64,000 nucleotides of DNA from Bacillus dicomae (GCF_006494425.1 NZ_VHIV01000002.1:1240001-1304000); one strand, 5' to 3'; positions 26,508 through 36,319 are shown, counted from the first letter of the stretch. Notes: generated from the letters alone by a model not told the origin. Program-made: numbers and translations.

Positions 26508-28931
26508 ATGCAAGCAGAGAAGTTTCATGACCTCCCGCTTGAAGACGTGTTAGGTGACCGCTTTGCACGTTATAGTAAATATATAATTCAAGATCGCGCG
26601 CTTCCAGATGCGCGTGATGGTTTAAAGCCAGTACAAAGACGTATTTTATATTCTATGTATGTTGAAGGTAATGTACATGATAAAGCGTTTCGTAAATCAG
26701 CTAAAACAGTCGGTAACGTTATTGGTAATTATCATCCGCATGGTGATTCCTCTGTATATGAGGCGATGGTACGTTTAAGCCAAACTTGGAAAGTACGTAA
26801 TGTTTTAGTTGAAATGCATGGTAATAACGGTAGTGTTGACGGGGATCCGGCAGCGGCAATGCGTTATACGGAAGCCCGATTATCACCAATTGCATCTGAG
26901 TTATTACGTGATCTTGATAAAGAAACAGTAGAATTCGTGTCAAACTTTGATGATACGAGTGAAGAACCAGTTGTATTACCAGCAGCGTTCCCGAACTTAT
27001 TAGTGAACGGATCTACAGGAATTTCCGCTGGTTATGCAACAGAAATTCCTCCGCATCATCTTGGAGAAGTTATTGATGCGACAATGATGCGTATTGATAA
27101 ACCGAATAGTACTGTTGATGATTTATTAACAGTTATGAAAGGACCAGATTTCCCAACAGGTGGTATTATTCAAGGGATTGATGGTATTAAAAAGGCGTAT
27201 GAAACAGGTAAAGGTAAAATTATTATTCGTGGGAAAGCAGAAGTGGAAACGGTTCGCGGTGGGAAACAGCAAATCGTAATCACTGAAATTCCTTACGAAG
27301 TGAATAAAGCAAACCTTGTTAAGAAAATGGATGAGTTACGTCTAGATAAAAAATTAGATGGCATTGCTGAAGTGCGTGATGAGACAGATCGTACAGGTCT
27401 TCGCATTGTCGTAGAATTAAAAAAAGAAGCGAATTCTGAAGGTATTTTAAATTATTTATATAAAAATACAGATTTACAAATACCATATAACTTTAATATG
27501 GTAGCGATTAATAATCGTCGTCCAACGCTTATGACATTACCAAAAATTTTAGATGCATATATTGGACATCAAAAAGAAGTCATTACAAGACGGTCACAAT
27601 ATGAATTGCGAAAAGCAGAAAATCGTCAACATATTGTAGAAGGTTTAAAGAAAGCATTATCGATTTTAGACCAAGTAATCGAAACGATTAGAGCTTCAAA
27701 AGATAAGCGTAATGCAAAAGATAATTTAAGTGCGAAATTTGGTTTCACAGAAGCACAAGCGGAAGCAATTGTATCCTTGCAATTATATCGTTTAACGAAT
27801 ACAGATATTACAGCACTACAACAAGAGGCAGATGAGCTTAATAAGAAAATTATTGAGCTACAGGCAATTTTACAAAGTGAAAAAAGATTACTTCAAGTAA
27901 TTAAAACAGATTTAAAGAGAGTTAAGAAAACATATAGTGATGATCGACGCGCGATTATTGAAGATCAAATCGAGGAAATTAAAATCGATGTAGAAGTGAT
28001 GATCCCACAAGAAGATGTCATCGTTACTGTAACGAAAGAAGGATATGTGAAACGTACTGGATGGCGCTCACATAATGCCTCAAATGGCAAAGACTTCGGT
28101 ATGAAAGAGGGTGACATCTTACTTGAACGATTCGATACGAATACGACAGAGACGGTCCTCTTATTTACAAATAAAGGGAACTATATATATCTGCCAGTAT
28201 ACGAAATGCCAGATATTCGTTGGAAAGATTTAGGTCAGCACGTTGCTAATATCGTTTCACTCGACCGGGATGAAACCATTATTTGGGCCACTGTCGTACC
28301 GAACTTTGAGGAAGAAAAGCGATTTATCGTATTTGTAACAAAGAATGGTATGATTAAGAAGACAGAATTAAACCAATATAAAGTACAGCGTTACTCAAGA
28401 GCGTTCGTGGCTGTAAACTTGAAAAAAGATGATGAAGTTGTTGATATATTTGCGACAGATGGGACGAGTGATATCGTTCTTGCTACACACGGTGCATATG
28501 CACTTATTTTCCATGAAGATGAAGTAAGTCCAGTCGGTGTAAGAGCGGCTGGTGTGAAAGCAATTAATTTAAAAGAAGATGACTATGTCGCTTCTGGTAA
28601 ACCTTTAAATGGTGACAAAGATCAACTTATTCTCGTAACGCAGCGCGGTGCTGTAAAACGCCTAAAAGCATCAGAAATTGAGAAATCAACGAGGGCGAAG
28701 CGAGGTCTTGTTATTTTCAAAGAATTAAAACGTAATCCATACCGCATTGTCGGCATTGAAATAGTTCGAGACGATGAACTAGTTTACATGAAGACAGAGA
28801 AACACATTGTAGAAGAGATTGATCCGAAAGCGTATCGAAATAAAGACCGGTATAGTAACGGTAGCTTAGTGTTAGATGTTAATGATACTGGTGAAGTTAT
28901 TGAAACGTGGACGAAAAAACGACCGGAGTAA
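26508..28931 (+). CDS. parC: DNA topoisomerase IV subunit A
   Basis: An 807-aa breakage-reunion subunit of topoisomerase IV. The catalytic Tyr120 lies in [10 protein letters not shown]. The quinolone-determining region reads [12 protein letters not shown] with Ser81 and Glu85, the residues found in sensitive strains. The C-terminal beta-propeller is shorter than in GyrA, as is normal for ParC. A GGAGGTGG site overlaps the end of parE, so the two are coupled. A terminator follows the stop. Confidence 0.97.
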   Translation: MQAEKFHDLPLEDVLGDRFARYSKYIIQDRALPDARDGLKPVQRRILYSMYVEGNVHDKAFRKSAKTVGNVIGNYHPHGDSSVYEAMVRLSQTWKVRNVLVEMHGNNGSVDGDPAAAMRYTEARLSPIASELLRDLDKETVEFVSNFDDTSEEPVVLPAAFPNLLVNGSTGISAGYATEIPPHHLGEVIDATMMRIDKPNSTVDDLLTVMKGPDFPTGGIIQGIDGIKKAYETGKGKIIIRGKAEVETVRGGKQQIVITEIPYEVNKANLVKKMDELRLDKKLDGIAEVRDETDRTGLRIVVELKKEANSEGILNYLYKNTDLQIPYNFNMVAINNRRPTLMTLPKILDAYIGHQKEVITRRSQYELRKAENRQHIVEGLKKALSILDQVIETIRASKDKRNAKDNLSAKFGFTEAQAEAIVSLQLYRLTNTDITALQQEADELNKKIIELQAILQSEKRLLQVIKTDLKRVKKTYSDDRRAIIEDQIEEIKIDVEVMIPQEDVIVTVTKEGYVKRTGWRSHNASNGKDFGMKEGDILLERFDTNTTETVLLFTNKGNYIYLPVYEMPDIRWKDLGQHVANIVSLDRDETIIWATVVPNFEEEKRFIVFVTKNGMIKKTELNQYKVQRYSRAFVAVNLKKDDEVVDIFATDGTSDIVLATHGAYALIFHEDEVSPVGVRAAGVKAINLKEDDYVASGKPLNGDKDQLILVTQRGAVKRLKASEIEKSTRAKRGLVIFKELKRNPYRIVGIEIVRDDELVYMKTEKHIVEEIDPKAYRNKDRYSNGSLVLDVNDTGEVIETWTKKRPE

Positions 28932-28973
28932 AAAAAGGCATCTTGCTATGAATAATGGCAAGATGCTTTTTTC
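28932..28973 (+). terminator. parEC terminator
   Basis: A stem of GCATCTTGC (28938-28946) with its complement (28958-28966), flanked by an A run and a T run. Confidence 0.8.
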
Positions 28974-29100
28974 TAGGCAATTTATTATGTAAATAATAAT
29001 AATCTTGTTATAATAACTGAATGAAATCGTTCTCATAAAATGAAACTTTAATCAGTGGGGATCTTATTGGCAACAAATAGCGGGATAAATGGAGGGTAAC

Positions 29101-30132
29101 ATGAAAAAAATAGGTGTAGGGATTGTAGGGTTTGGATTTTCTAGTACAACATTCCACATCCCATTATTACAAACGATAGAAGAATACGATATTCGTGCAG
29201 TATTATCTTCAAAAGAAGAGATAGTAAAAGAAACATTACCAAACGCTACTGTCGTTGGTACAATTGATGAATTAGTAAAACGATCTGATATTGAACTAGT
29301 TGTAATCACTTCACCGAATACAACACATTTTCCATATGTAAAAGAAGCAATTTTACACGGCAAGCATGTAGTTGTAGAGAAACCATTTGTTGTTTCAATT
29401 GAAGAAGGAGAAGAGCTTATTTCATTAGCAACGAAGCATAATGTGGTATTAAGTGTATATCATAATCGTCGTTTTGATAATGATTTCTTAACGATTAAGA
29501 AATTACTAGGAGAAAATAGAATAGGGAATCTATACGTATATGAAGCGCATTTTGATCGTTTCCGTCCACATGTACGTGATCGCTGGAGAGAAAAGAACTT
29601 ACCAGGATCAGGTATATTATATGATTTAGGGTCACATTTAATTGACCAAGCATTATCATTATTTGGGAAACCAGATGCGATACGTGCAGATGTAATTAAA
29701 CAACGACCTGGTGCAGAGATTGATGATTATTTCCACATAGTACTTTACTACGGAGTTAAACGTATCATTTTACGTAGTAGCAGTTATGTGAAAAAGGCAG
29801 GTCCACACTTTACAATGCATGGAGATAAAGGTTCTATCGTGAAGTATGGTATGGATTCACAGGAAGAACAATTAAAAAATGGAATGAAGCCAGGCGATAA
29901 CGGTTACGGAGCAGACGTTGAAGAAAATTTTGCTACTCTAGAAACAGAAGAAGAGTTAGTACGTATTCCAACAGAAGTCGGTTGCTACGACATGTACTAT
30001 AAAGGTGTAAAAGATAGCATTGTAAATGGTGAAAAACCACCTGTAACAGCGCAAGAAGGCTTAGAAGTTATTAAACTGATTCAATTAGCGGTTGAAAGTA
30101 GTGAAACGGGTAGAGTTATCAATTTAAAATAA
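29101..30132 (+). CDS. Gfo/Idh/MocA family NAD(P)-dependent oxidoreductase
   Basis: A 343-aa dehydrogenase. The N-terminal Rossmann domain (GIVGFGFSSTTFHIPLL, then VVEKPFVVS with the catalytic Lys) precedes the C-terminal alpha/beta domain (GILYDLGSHLIDQAL). It resembles the sugar and inositol dehydrogenases of the YvaA/IolW type; the substrate is not certain. The start at 29101 has GGAGGG before it; an ATG four codons earlier would cover that site. Monocistronic, ending in a strong hairpin. Confidence 0.9.
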   Translation: MKKIGVGIVGFGFSSTTFHIPLLQTIEEYDIRAVLSSKEEIVKETLPNATVVGTIDELVKRSDIELVVITSPNTTHFPYVKEAILHGKHVVVEKPFVVSIEEGEELISLATKHNVVLSVYHNRRFDNDFLTIKKLLGENRIGNLYVYEAHFDRFRPHVRDRWREKNLPGSGILYDLGSHLIDQALSLFGKPDAIRADVIKQRPGAEIDDYFHIVLYYGVKRIILRSSSYVKKAGPHFTMHGDKGSIVKYGMDSQEEQLKNGMKPGDNGYGADVEENFATLETEEELVRIPTEVGCYDMYYKGVKDSIVNGEKPPVTAQEGLEVIKLIQLAVESSETGRVINLK

Positions 30133-30160
30133 AAAAGACACGAATTTCGTGTCTTTTTTA
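30131..30160 (+). terminator. Terminator after Gfo/Idh gene
   Basis: An A-rich start, a GACACGAA/TTCGTGTC inverted repeat and a T run, beginning in the stop codon. Confidence 0.85.
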
Positions 30161-30188
30161 TTAGGAATGTACGCTTATGACTAATTAT

Positions 30189-30632
30189 TTAGTTTAATCG
30201 TTTGTCATACATTAACTGGATTTGTATGCCGTAAGGATCTTCAATAATCCCGTATGCTTCACTAAATACATTTTTTTTCAGCGGAGAGATTATTTTCACA
30301 TGCTTATCGGAAATTAAATTATTATAAAATCTTTGTATTTCTTCTAAATTAGCGCTTTGAATGCAAAGTGACATGTTATTTCCAATGTTATAAAGTTCAT
30401 TAGGATTCATTGTATCTTCTGCTATCATTAGCTTTGTATTCCCAATTTGTAAAACAGAGTGAGCAATATGACCTTTATTTTCACTTGTAATTTTAAAAGA
30501 ACTATCTCTTTTCGCCAGTTCTTCATACGTAACCATCATTAACTTTTTGGCTTCTAAATTACGTGTATAAAAATTAATTGCCTCCTTTGCTTGCCCATTC
30601 ATTGAAAGAAAAATAGCTATTTCTAATGTCAT
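30189..30632 (-). CDS. PhnB-like VOC-fold protein
   Basis: A 147-aa vicinal oxygen chelate protein of the PhnB/'3-demethylubiquinone methyltransferase-like' type: MNGQAKEAINFYTRNL at the start and EDPYGIQIQLMY at the end. The metal-binding residues of true glyoxalases are not clearly conserved. Its role is unknown; relatives include stress and resistance proteins. It is divergent from the HTH regulator at 30716 with only 83 bases between them, so that regulator may control it (inference). Confidence 0.8.
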   Translation of the reverse strand: MTLEIAIFLSMNGQAKEAINFYTRNLEAKKLMMVTYEELAKRDSSFKITSENKGHIAHSVLQIGNTKLMIAEDTMNPNELYNIGNNMSLCIQSANLEEIQRFYNNLISDKHVKIISPLKKNVFSEAYGIIEDPYGIQIQLMYDKRLN

Positions 30633-30715
30633 AAATTTATAACTCCTTTACTAGTTAATACTTATAATATAGACTAAAAAGGTTTCAATACATGACACCT
30701 TTCGAGGAGGGAAAT

Positions 30716-31660
30716 ATGAAAAAAACGGAACGAATAAATGATATGCTTATTTTCTTAAATAATAAAAGATATTTTAATTTAAAAGATTTAATGGTTAGAT
30801 ATGCTATTTCTAAAAGTACCGCGTTACGAGATATTCAATCGTTGGAAGAAATAGGTGTACCAATATATTCTGAACTAGGTAGAAATGGAAGTTATAAAAT
30901 TATAGAAAACAGTGTGTTATCACCAATTTATTTTAGTGTGGATGAAATGTATGCGTTATACTTTTCGATTCTTACATTAAATGGATACAAGACAAAACCA
31001 TTCAATATAGAAAGTATTGCGCTTGAAAATAAATTTAAACATGTATTACCTGATAATGTGCGTAAAAATATTTCAATTATGGAACAAACGCTTTCTTTTG
31101 AAGTAACAAATCATAGTAATTTTAGTCCGTTCTTAAAAGAAATTTTACAGGGAATTTTTGCTGAGCGAGTTTATCATTTAACATATGTAAAAAAAGATGA
31201 GGAGAAAGCATTGGTTGCCCAATTTATTCGGATAGAATCTAAATTTGGCCAGTGGTATGCTAAAATCTTTAATTTTGAGACAAATAATGTTCAAATAATT
31301 AGATGTGATAAAATTCTTTCTATTGTGGAAACGAGCAATACTAATCCAAAAAATCTTGAAGAATTATTAAGTTATCTTACTACTTTTCACAGAAAGCCTG
31401 ATGCAATTGATTTTACTGTCATTGTTAATCAAAAAGGAAAAGACATTTTTGATAAAGAGAATTACCCTTCCATGAGGATGCAAAAGGAAAATGAAAATTA
31501 CATTATAAAAGGCTATTTTAACAAGCAAGAATCTGATTTTATTTCAAATTATTTTCTGAATTTCGGTGAAACGATTATTTCAATTCAGCCTGTTATGCTA
31601 AAAGAGTTAATCTATAATAAAGTGTTATCTATAAAGCAGCATTTAATTTCTTTAAGATAA
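30716..31660 (+). CDS. HTH transcriptional regulator, YafY/WYL type
   Basis: A 314-aa regulator. The N-terminal winged helix (MKKTERINDMLIFLNNKRYF, then ISKSTALRDIQSLEEIG) is of the HTH_11/DeoR kind. The C-terminal part has a WYL-like ligand-binding layout around residues 140-210 (LTYVKKDEEKALVAQ, FGQWYAKIFN). The ATG at 30716 follows GAGGAGGG; a start 24 bases upstream lacks a site. It is divergent from the PhnB-like gene, its likely target. The signal it senses is unknown. Confidence 0.85.
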   Translation: MKKTERINDMLIFLNNKRYFNLKDLMVRYAISKSTALRDIQSLEEIGVPIYSELGRNGSYKIIENSVLSPIYFSVDEMYALYFSILTLNGYKTKPFNIESIALENKFKHVLPDNVRKNISIMEQTLSFEVTNHSNFSPFLKEILQGIFAERVYHLTYVKKDEEKALVAQFIRIESKFGQWYAKIFNFETNNVQIIRCDKILSIVETSNTNPKNLEELLSYLTTFHRKPDAIDFTVIVNQKGKDIFDKENYPSMRMQKENENYIIKGYFNKQESDFISNYFLNFGETIISIQPVMLKELIYNKVLSIKQHLISLR

Positions 31661-31688
31661 AGTTAGTTTTAGCTATTTATTTGATATG

Positions 31689-31727
31689 AAAAAGCCCTTG
31701 AGATTTAAATATTCAAAGGGCTTTTTG
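31689..31727. terminator. Terminator, WYL regulator / TetR gene
   Basis: Inverted repeat AAAAAGCCCTT (31689-31699) with AAGGGCTTTTT (31716-31726 region) and one bulge, between convergent genes. Confidence 0.8.
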
Positions 31728-31754
31728 GTGATTTTATTTGTTTTTTAGAAACAA

Positions 31755-32348
31755 TTATTTTTCTGGAACGGACAGTCCATAAAAGAACATCGTAACGATA
31801 TCTTGTATATGTTTTTCTCGATCTCCTTCCAGAAGCTGTGCTCCAAAATCATCACCTAATTTAGTGAACATTTGAATGTAAAGTAACATCATTTCTTTAG
31901 TAAGGTGGGGGTTGATTTCATTTTTTTGCTGTGCTTGTTCTAATATTTCTAAATACCAAGGCAAGATTTTTTCGTTTTGATAACTATAAATAAAATCTCG
32001 GAGCTCTTCATCTCTTTGCATCATTTGTAGTAACATATCAGGCTGAAATAATCCGCCAGTATTCATTTTTCTTACAATCATTTTTTGCATCATATCATGG
32101 AAAGGTAATTTTTCTTCAGCAAGCTCTTTATAATATTGAAATTCAGATATGATAAATTCTTGTATAAGTTCTCTAAATAACGCATCTTTACTTCCGAAAT
32201 GATTATAGATTGTAACTTGAGAAACGTTTGCTTCTTTTGCGATATGTTCTATTTTCACTTCATTAAATCCACGTTCTGAAAATAATAAGAAGGCTGCCTC
32301 TTTAATAGCACGTTTTTTCTTTTCTTTCACTCTTTCAAAGCCGTTCAA
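31755..32348 (-). CDS. TetR-family repressor
   Basis: A 197-aa regulator. The N-terminal HTH is typical (AAFLLFSERGFNEVKIEHIA, then VSQVTIYNHFGSKDALF). The C-terminal helical domain should bind an effector. The start is taken as TTG at 32348, preceded by GAGGTG; the long upstream in-frame extension to 32480 runs through the operator region and is hydrophobic and unlike TetR. It is divergent from an ABC-2 exporter and flanked by two identical-armed operators, so it most likely represses both directions. Confidence 0.9.
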   Translation of the reverse strand: MNGFERVKEKKKRAIKEAAFLLFSERGFNEVKIEHIAKEANVSQVTIYNHFGSKDALFRELIQEFIISEFQYYKELAEEKLPFHDMMQKMIVRKMNTGGLFQPDMLLQMMQRDEELRDFIYSYQNEKILPWYLEILEQAQQKNEINPHLTKEMMLLYIQMFTKLGDDFGAQLLEGDREKHIQDIVTMFFYGLSVPEK

Positions 32349-32398
32349 TGCAATCACCTCAATTAAAATATACAAGAAAAAATAATGGAAAACAATAA

Positions 32399-32430
32399 TT
32401 TTGAAATATGGACATATAAATATTTCAAAA
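32399..32430. promoter_or_regulatory. Operator 1 of TetR-type repressor
   Basis: The dyad GAAATAT-N10-ATATTTC (32403-32426), extended to TTTTGAAATAT arms, lies between the TetR gene and the -35 of the exporter promoter. Its sequence and spacing equal operator 2, and the 18 bases at the left side of both copies are identical. Confidence 0.75.
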
Positions 32431-32435
32431 AGTTG

Positions 32436-32464
32436 TTGCGAATATGAAAAATGAGGAGTACAAT
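32436..32464 (+). promoter_or_regulatory. Sigma-A promoter of ABC-2 exporter
   Basis: TTGCGA (32436-32441) and TACAAT (32459-32464) with a 17-base spacer, placed between the two TetR-type operators. Confidence 0.65.
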
Positions 32465-32466
32465 AA

Positions 32467-32498
32467 TTTTGAAATATCATATGTTAAATATTTCAAAA
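32467..32498. promoter_or_regulatory. Operator 2 of TetR-type repressor
   Basis: The dyad GAAATAT-N10-ATATTTC (32471-32494) with TTTT/AAAA extensions lies directly after the -10, covering the probable transcription start of the exporter genes. Binding here would block initiation. Confidence 0.75.
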
Positions 32499-32512
32499 AA
32501 TGAGGTGGAATT

Positions 32513-33406
32513 ATGATTTCAGTTCAAAATGTCACAAAAAAATTTTCAAATGGAAAAGGTTTGTTTCATATAACCTTTGATGTAAAAGAAGGAGAAGTAT
32601 TCGGTTACTTAGGGCCGAATGGTGCAGGGAAATCCACAACAATTCGTAATTTAATGGGATTTATAAAACCGACATCTGGAAAATCTTCAATTTTTGGATT
32701 TGATTGTTGGAATGAAGCAGCGAAAATTCAAAGGGAAGTTGGTTATTTGCCGGGTGAAATTTCTTTTATTGAAGGAATGAACGGATTAGAATTTCTGAAG
32801 TTAATGCAAGGAATGCGTGGTTTAAAGGATACGAAAAAACGAGATGAATTAATAGAACGTCTACAATTTGATGTGAAAACACCGATTCGAAAAATGTCTA
32901 AAGGAATGAAACAAAAAGTAGGCATTGTTGCGGCTTTTATGCATGATCCGAAAGTGTTAATTTTGGATGAACCAACATCAGGACTTGATCCACTTATGCA
33001 GCAAGTGTTTATAGATTTAATAGTAGAGGAAAAGCAAAGAGGAAAAACAATTCTTATGTCGTCGCATATTTTTACTGAAATTGAACGTACGTGTGATCGA
33101 GTAGCGATTATTAAAGATGGTCGCCTTGTAACGGTTGAAAATATTCATGATTTACAAAGTATGAGACGACAAGTGATAGATGTAACCGTATCATCAGAGG
33201 AAGAGATTAAATCTCTTACACAATGTAATTTGCAATTTGAAGCGGTGAAAGGTAGAGAGGCATCTATTATTGTACAAGGAAACTATCAAACTGTTTTACA
33301 AATACTTTCAAACTATAATGTAACGGCACTTCAAACGAGAGCAATGGATTTAGAACATTTATTTATGCATTATTACGATAAGAAAGAAGGGGTAAAGCAT
33401 GAATAA
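32513..33406 (+). CDS. ABC-2 exporter ATP-binding protein
   Basis: A 297-aa ATPase with Walker A GPNGAGKSTT near residue 33, a signature that reads MSKGMKQKVG in place of LSGGQ (a common variant in this class), Walker B LILDEPTSGLD and switch His in SSHIF. The C-terminal ~80 residues are the extra domain of DrrA-type ATPases. It overlaps the permease gene by 8 bases. GAGGTGG precedes the ATG. Expected to power export of a drug or peptide, controlled by the TetR protein. Confidence 0.92.
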   Translation: MISVQNVTKKFSNGKGLFHITFDVKEGEVFGYLGPNGAGKSTTIRNLMGFIKPTSGKSSIFGFDCWNEAAKIQREVGYLPGEISFIEGMNGLEFLKLMQGMRGLKDTKKRDELIERLQFDVKTPIRKMSKGMKQKVGIVAAFMHDPKVLILDEPTSGLDPLMQQVFIDLIVEEKQRGKTILMSSHIFTEIERTCDRVAIIKDGRLVTVENIHDLQSMRRQVIDVTVSSEEEIKSLTQCNLQFEAVKGREASIIVQGNYQTVLQILSNYNVTALQTRAMDLEHLFMHYYDKKEGVKHE

Positions 33407-34205
33407 GCAATTGTTTTTAGCTAGTTTGAAAGAAGCGCAAAAAAGTATTTTGAGTTATGCTACGGGTGCAGCCCTTTATTTATGGTTATTAATTTGGATA
33501 TTCCCATCAATGGTATCAGCGAAAGGGTTAAATGAATTAATAAGTGCTATGCCTGATAGTGTGAAAAAAATTGTTGGCATGGAAAGTCCGATTCAAAACG
33601 TAATGGATTTTTTAGCTGGCGAATATTATAGTCTATTGTTTATTATTATTTTAACGATTTTTTGCGTAACAGTTGCAACGCATTTAATTGCACGGCATGT
33701 AGATAAAGGTGCGATGGCATACTTGCTAGCAACACCTGTATCTAGAGTGCAAATTGCTATTACACAAGCGTCTATTCTCATATTGGGACTACTAATTATA
33801 GTAACTGTTACGTATGTAGCGGGTATAGTAGGTGCAGAATGGTTTTTACAAGATAATAACTTAAATAAAGAATTATTCCTGAAGATAAATATAGTAGGAG
33901 GGCTCATATTTTTAGTCGTTAGTGCTTATTCATTTTTCTTTTCTTGTATATGTAATGACGAAAGAAAGGCACTTAGCTACTCAGCAAGTTTAACCATTTT
34001 ATTCTTCGTAACAGATATGGTAGGTAAATTAAGCGATAAGTTAGAGTGGATGAGAAATATATCATTATTTACGTTATTTCGTCCGAAAGAAATTGCTGAA
34101 GGAACGTATAATATATGGCCGGTAAGTATAGGTTTAACTGCGGGAGCGCTTTGTATTTTCATCATAGCAATTGTGGTGTTTAGAAAGAGGGATTTACCGT
34201 TGTAA
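33399..34205 (+). CDS. ABC-2 exporter permease
   Basis: A 268-aa membrane protein with about six helices. An N-terminal cytoplasmic stretch precedes a first helix (SYATGAALYLWLLIWIF), an extracellular loop, and five later helices. It pairs with the overlapping ATPase gene to make a complete exporter. The substrate is unknown, although TetR control suggests export of a toxic compound that also acts as inducer (inference). A terminator follows. Confidence 0.88.
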   Translation: MNKQLFLASLKEAQKSILSYATGAALYLWLLIWIFPSMVSAKGLNELISAMPDSVKKIVGMESPIQNVMDFLAGEYYSLLFIIILTIFCVTVATHLIARHVDKGAMAYLLATPVSRVQIAITQASILILGLLIIVTVTYVAGIVGAEWFLQDNNLNKELFLKINIVGGLIFLVVSAYSFFFSCICNDERKALSYSASLTILFFVTDMVGKLSDKLEWMRNISLFTLFRPKEIAEGTYNIWPVSIGLTAGALCIFIIAIVVFRKRDLPL

Positions 34206-34210
34206 AGTAG

Positions 34211-34240
34211 AAAGTCCACTGAGCAAGTGGGCTTTTTTTG
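34211..34240 (+). terminator. Exporter operon terminator
   Basis: AAAGTCCACT (34211-34220) pairs with AGTGGGCTTT (34226-34235) with one G-T pair, then a T run. Confidence 0.8.
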
Positions 34241-34258
34241 ATGAGGAGGAGGAAACGA

Positions 34259-34630
34259 ATGAATCATTTGTTCCGGGTGCAGCTATATGTAAATGATATA
34301 GAAAAGTCATTATTGTTTTATGAAGAAGTAATTGGTTTAATGCTGTATAAAAGAAGTATGCATGGAGCTCGTTTTAATCATGACCAGTTTTCTTTATTAC
34401 TAGTTAGTGATTCAAGATTGAATGAAAATCACTATTTTTACACTCGAAAAGAGATGAAGGGGAATGGCTTTGAACTAATTATTGTTGTCAATCGAATTGA
34501 AGAAGTATATGAACGTTGTAAAGAGAATCGGTGCACAATACAAGAAGAAATTCAAACTTATCCATGGGAGATGAGAGGATTTAAAGTTGCGGATCCAGAT
34601 GGATATTTCCTTAGAATTACGTCTAAGTAA
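34259..34630 (+). CDS. VOC-family (glyoxalase-like) protein
   Basis: A 123-aa single-domain protein of the vicinal oxygen chelate fold: FRVQLYVNDIEKSLLFYEEV at the start and VADPDGYFLRI at the end. Metal-ligand positions are partly kept, but the substrate cannot be told; relatives include glyoxalase, dioxygenase and resistance proteins. The start at 34259 follows GAGGAGGAGG; an earlier in-frame ATG covers that site. Monocistronic between two terminators. Confidence 0.82.
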   Translation: MNHLFRVQLYVNDIEKSLLFYEEVIGLMLYKRSMHGARFNHDQFSLLLVSDSRLNENHYFYTRKEMKGNGFELIIVVNRIEEVYERCKENRCTIQEEIQTYPWEMRGFKVADPDGYFLRITSK

Positions 34631-34663
34631 AGGTAAACATGAAAAATGTTTACCTTTTTTTAT
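34629..34663 (+). terminator. Terminator after VOC gene
   Basis: A perfect 12-bp stem (34629-34640 with 34646-34657), GAAAA loop and a T run. Confidence 0.85.
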
Positions 34664-34680
34664 GAAAATATTCAAAAAAA

Positions 34681-34708
34681 TGAACCTTTTTCTAGGCTCA
34701 TCCGTCTA
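34681..34708 (+). promoter_or_regulatory. ECF-type promoter of the sigma operon
   Basis: TGAACC (34681-34686, followed by TTTT) and CGTCTA (34703-34708) with a 16-base spacer match the TGAAC / CGTC pattern of Bacillus ECF sigma factors, 50 bases before the sigma gene. This indicates autoregulation by the encoded factor or a relative. Confidence 0.75.
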
Positions 34709-34757
34709 ATACATGTAAAGTTAAATTTGAAGTGAGGATGAAACAGGAGGAGCAATT

Positions 34758-35291
34758 GTGAAAGTAATCCCTTTATATAAAATGATTGTAAAAGAAGAAA
34801 CGGATGTTTCCTTAGCGAAAAAAGGTGATCATGAAGCATTTATGACGCTTATACATACAGAAAAAGTGAAGATGTATCGAATAGCAAAGGCTATGTTACG
34901 TGATGAAACAAATATAGAGGATGCGATACAGGCAACAATTTTAAAAGCCTATGAAAATATAAAAAAATTAAAGAAAGAAGAATTTTTTCAGACATGGTTA
35001 ATTCGAATTTTAATAAATGAGTGTAACAATATTATGAGAGCGTATAAAAAGGTAATTGTGACAGAAGAGAATGATTACAATATGAGTGCGTGCGATCAGT
35101 ATGAAGATATAGATTTGTGTAATGCGATTCAATCGCTACATGAAGAGTTAAGAGCTGTTACGGTACTTTATTATTATGAAGATATGAATCAAGAGAGTAT
35201 AGCGAAGCTTTTAGAAGTGCCAAAAGGAACAGTGAAATCGAGATTGTCGCGCGCGAGGGAACAGCTGCAAAAACAATTAAAGATGGAATAG
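34758..35291 (+). CDS. ECF RNA polymerase sigma factor
   Basis: A 177-aa group IV sigma factor. Region 2 spans about residues 25-90 (DAIQATILKAYENI, then FFQTWLIRILINECNNIMR) and region 4 about 115-170 (LYYYEDMNQESIAKLLEVPK, then GTVKSRLSRAREQLQK). The GTG start follows GGAGGAG. Upstream is an ECF-type promoter and downstream a one-helix anti-sigma gene and an LCP gene, the arrangement of cell-envelope stress systems. Which B. subtilis factor it equals is not clear. Confidence 0.92.
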   Translation: MKVIPLYKMIVKEETDVSLAKKGDHEAFMTLIHTEKVKMYRIAKAMLRDETNIEDAIQATILKAYENIKKLKKEEFFQTWLIRILINECNNIMRAYKKVIVTEENDYNMSACDQYEDIDLCNAIQSLHEELRAVTVLYYYEDMNQESIAKLLEVPKGTVKSRLSRAREQLQKQLKME

Positions 35292-35303
35292 GGGGTGTAT
35301 AGG

Positions 35304-36302
35304 ATGGATAACGAAAAATTATTTGATGAGAAAATAAAAAAGAGAATAGAAGAAGAGAATGTTATAGTGCCACCAGAGTTAAATGAAAAGATTAATCGTA
35401 CACTACATAATCTTCCGGTAAAAAAGAAAGGCTACAGAGTGTATATGATGGTTATAAGTGCTGCTGTTCTAGCACTTTCAATTGTATCTATGTCGGAGTT
35501 TTCTAATCAAATTTTTGCTCAAAACGGCGGAGTATTTGAATATGTAAAGAAAAAGGCGTTTTCTGATTATGAAAATGAAGAAGAAATAAAATCGAACGTA
35601 AACTATCCAGATAAAGAAAAGATTCATGAAAAGATGCTTGATTCCATTGATCATTTTAAAAATATTTCAGGACAATTTGAGGAATATTCTAGTTCGTCAA
35701 GAATTGCTACAACATACAAATATGCGATTGATACAGAGCAACAAAGTGGTATCTCTTCGAAAGAAGATAAGCTAACGAAAAAACGAACAATTATATATAA
35801 CGAGGGCAAGAAAAAAGAATTTGATGATGAGAAGTATACATATAAAGAGACGAAATGGAGCCCTAAAGGAAGAAACTATGAACTATTAAAATTAAATCCT
35901 ACGGAAAGATTATTGAGAAAATCAGGCGAGAAAAAAAGGTATGATGATGAATATATAGGATTCGCGAAGTATAGTATTCAATCAGAATTTGCTGATCTAC
36001 TCATTCGATATAAAGATTGGAATTATAAAGAAACGAAGTATCTTGGACTTGATTGCTACAAAATAGAAGGGACAATAGACATAGAAATGCCTGTAAGTAC
36101 ATCTGAAGATTTAAGAGGGAAATTTGAAATGGTTGTAGAGAAAAATACAGGGATTATGCTAAAGTTCTTTAGTTTCCACGAAGGTATGATTCAATATTCG
36201 ATTACGACTGAATGGATACAAATAAACAAGGGGTTAAAAGAGAATGTATTTCAAAAGGATAGTGCTAAGTATGAAAAATTGAAAAATATATTAGATGAAT
36301 AG
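35304..36302 (+). CDS. Probable anti-sigma factor with extracytoplasmic sensor domain
   Basis: A 332-aa single-pass protein. The cytoplasmic part (1-47, rich in Lys and Glu) should hold the sigma factor. One membrane helix follows at about 48-68 (MMVISAAVLALSIVS), and then a ~260-residue outer domain with a LolA/RseB-like strand pattern. The ATG at 35304 follows GGGGG at 8 bases. Its place directly after the ECF gene is the main reason for the call. The inducing signal is unknown. Confidence 0.8.
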   Translation: MDNEKLFDEKIKKRIEEENVIVPPELNEKINRTLHNLPVKKKGYRVYMMVISAAVLALSIVSMSEFSNQIFAQNGGVFEYVKKKAFSDYENEEEIKSNVNYPDKEKIHEKMLDSIDHFKNISGQFEEYSSSSRIATTYKYAIDTEQQSGISSKEDKLTKKRTIIYNEGKKKEFDDEKYTYKETKWSPKGRNYELLKLNPTERLLRKSGEKKRYDDEYIGFAKYSIQSEFADLLIRYKDWNYKETKYLGLDCYKIEGTIDIEMPVSTSEDLRGKFEMVVEKNTGIMLKFFSFHEGMIQYSITTEWIQINKGLKENVFQKDSAKYEKLKNILDE

Positions 36303-36319
36303 AAAACGGAGGGAACGAT

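Noticed and set aside
29020-29050. Possible Fur-like box before the Gfo/Idh gene
   Set aside because: The stretch with TGAAATCGTTCTCAT has too few matches to the TGATAAT-N-ATTATCA pattern.
32349-32480. Extension of the TetR frame to 32480
   Set aside because: It reads across both the promoter and operators and gives a hydrophobic tail unlike any TetR protein; TTG at 32348 has a GAGGTG site.
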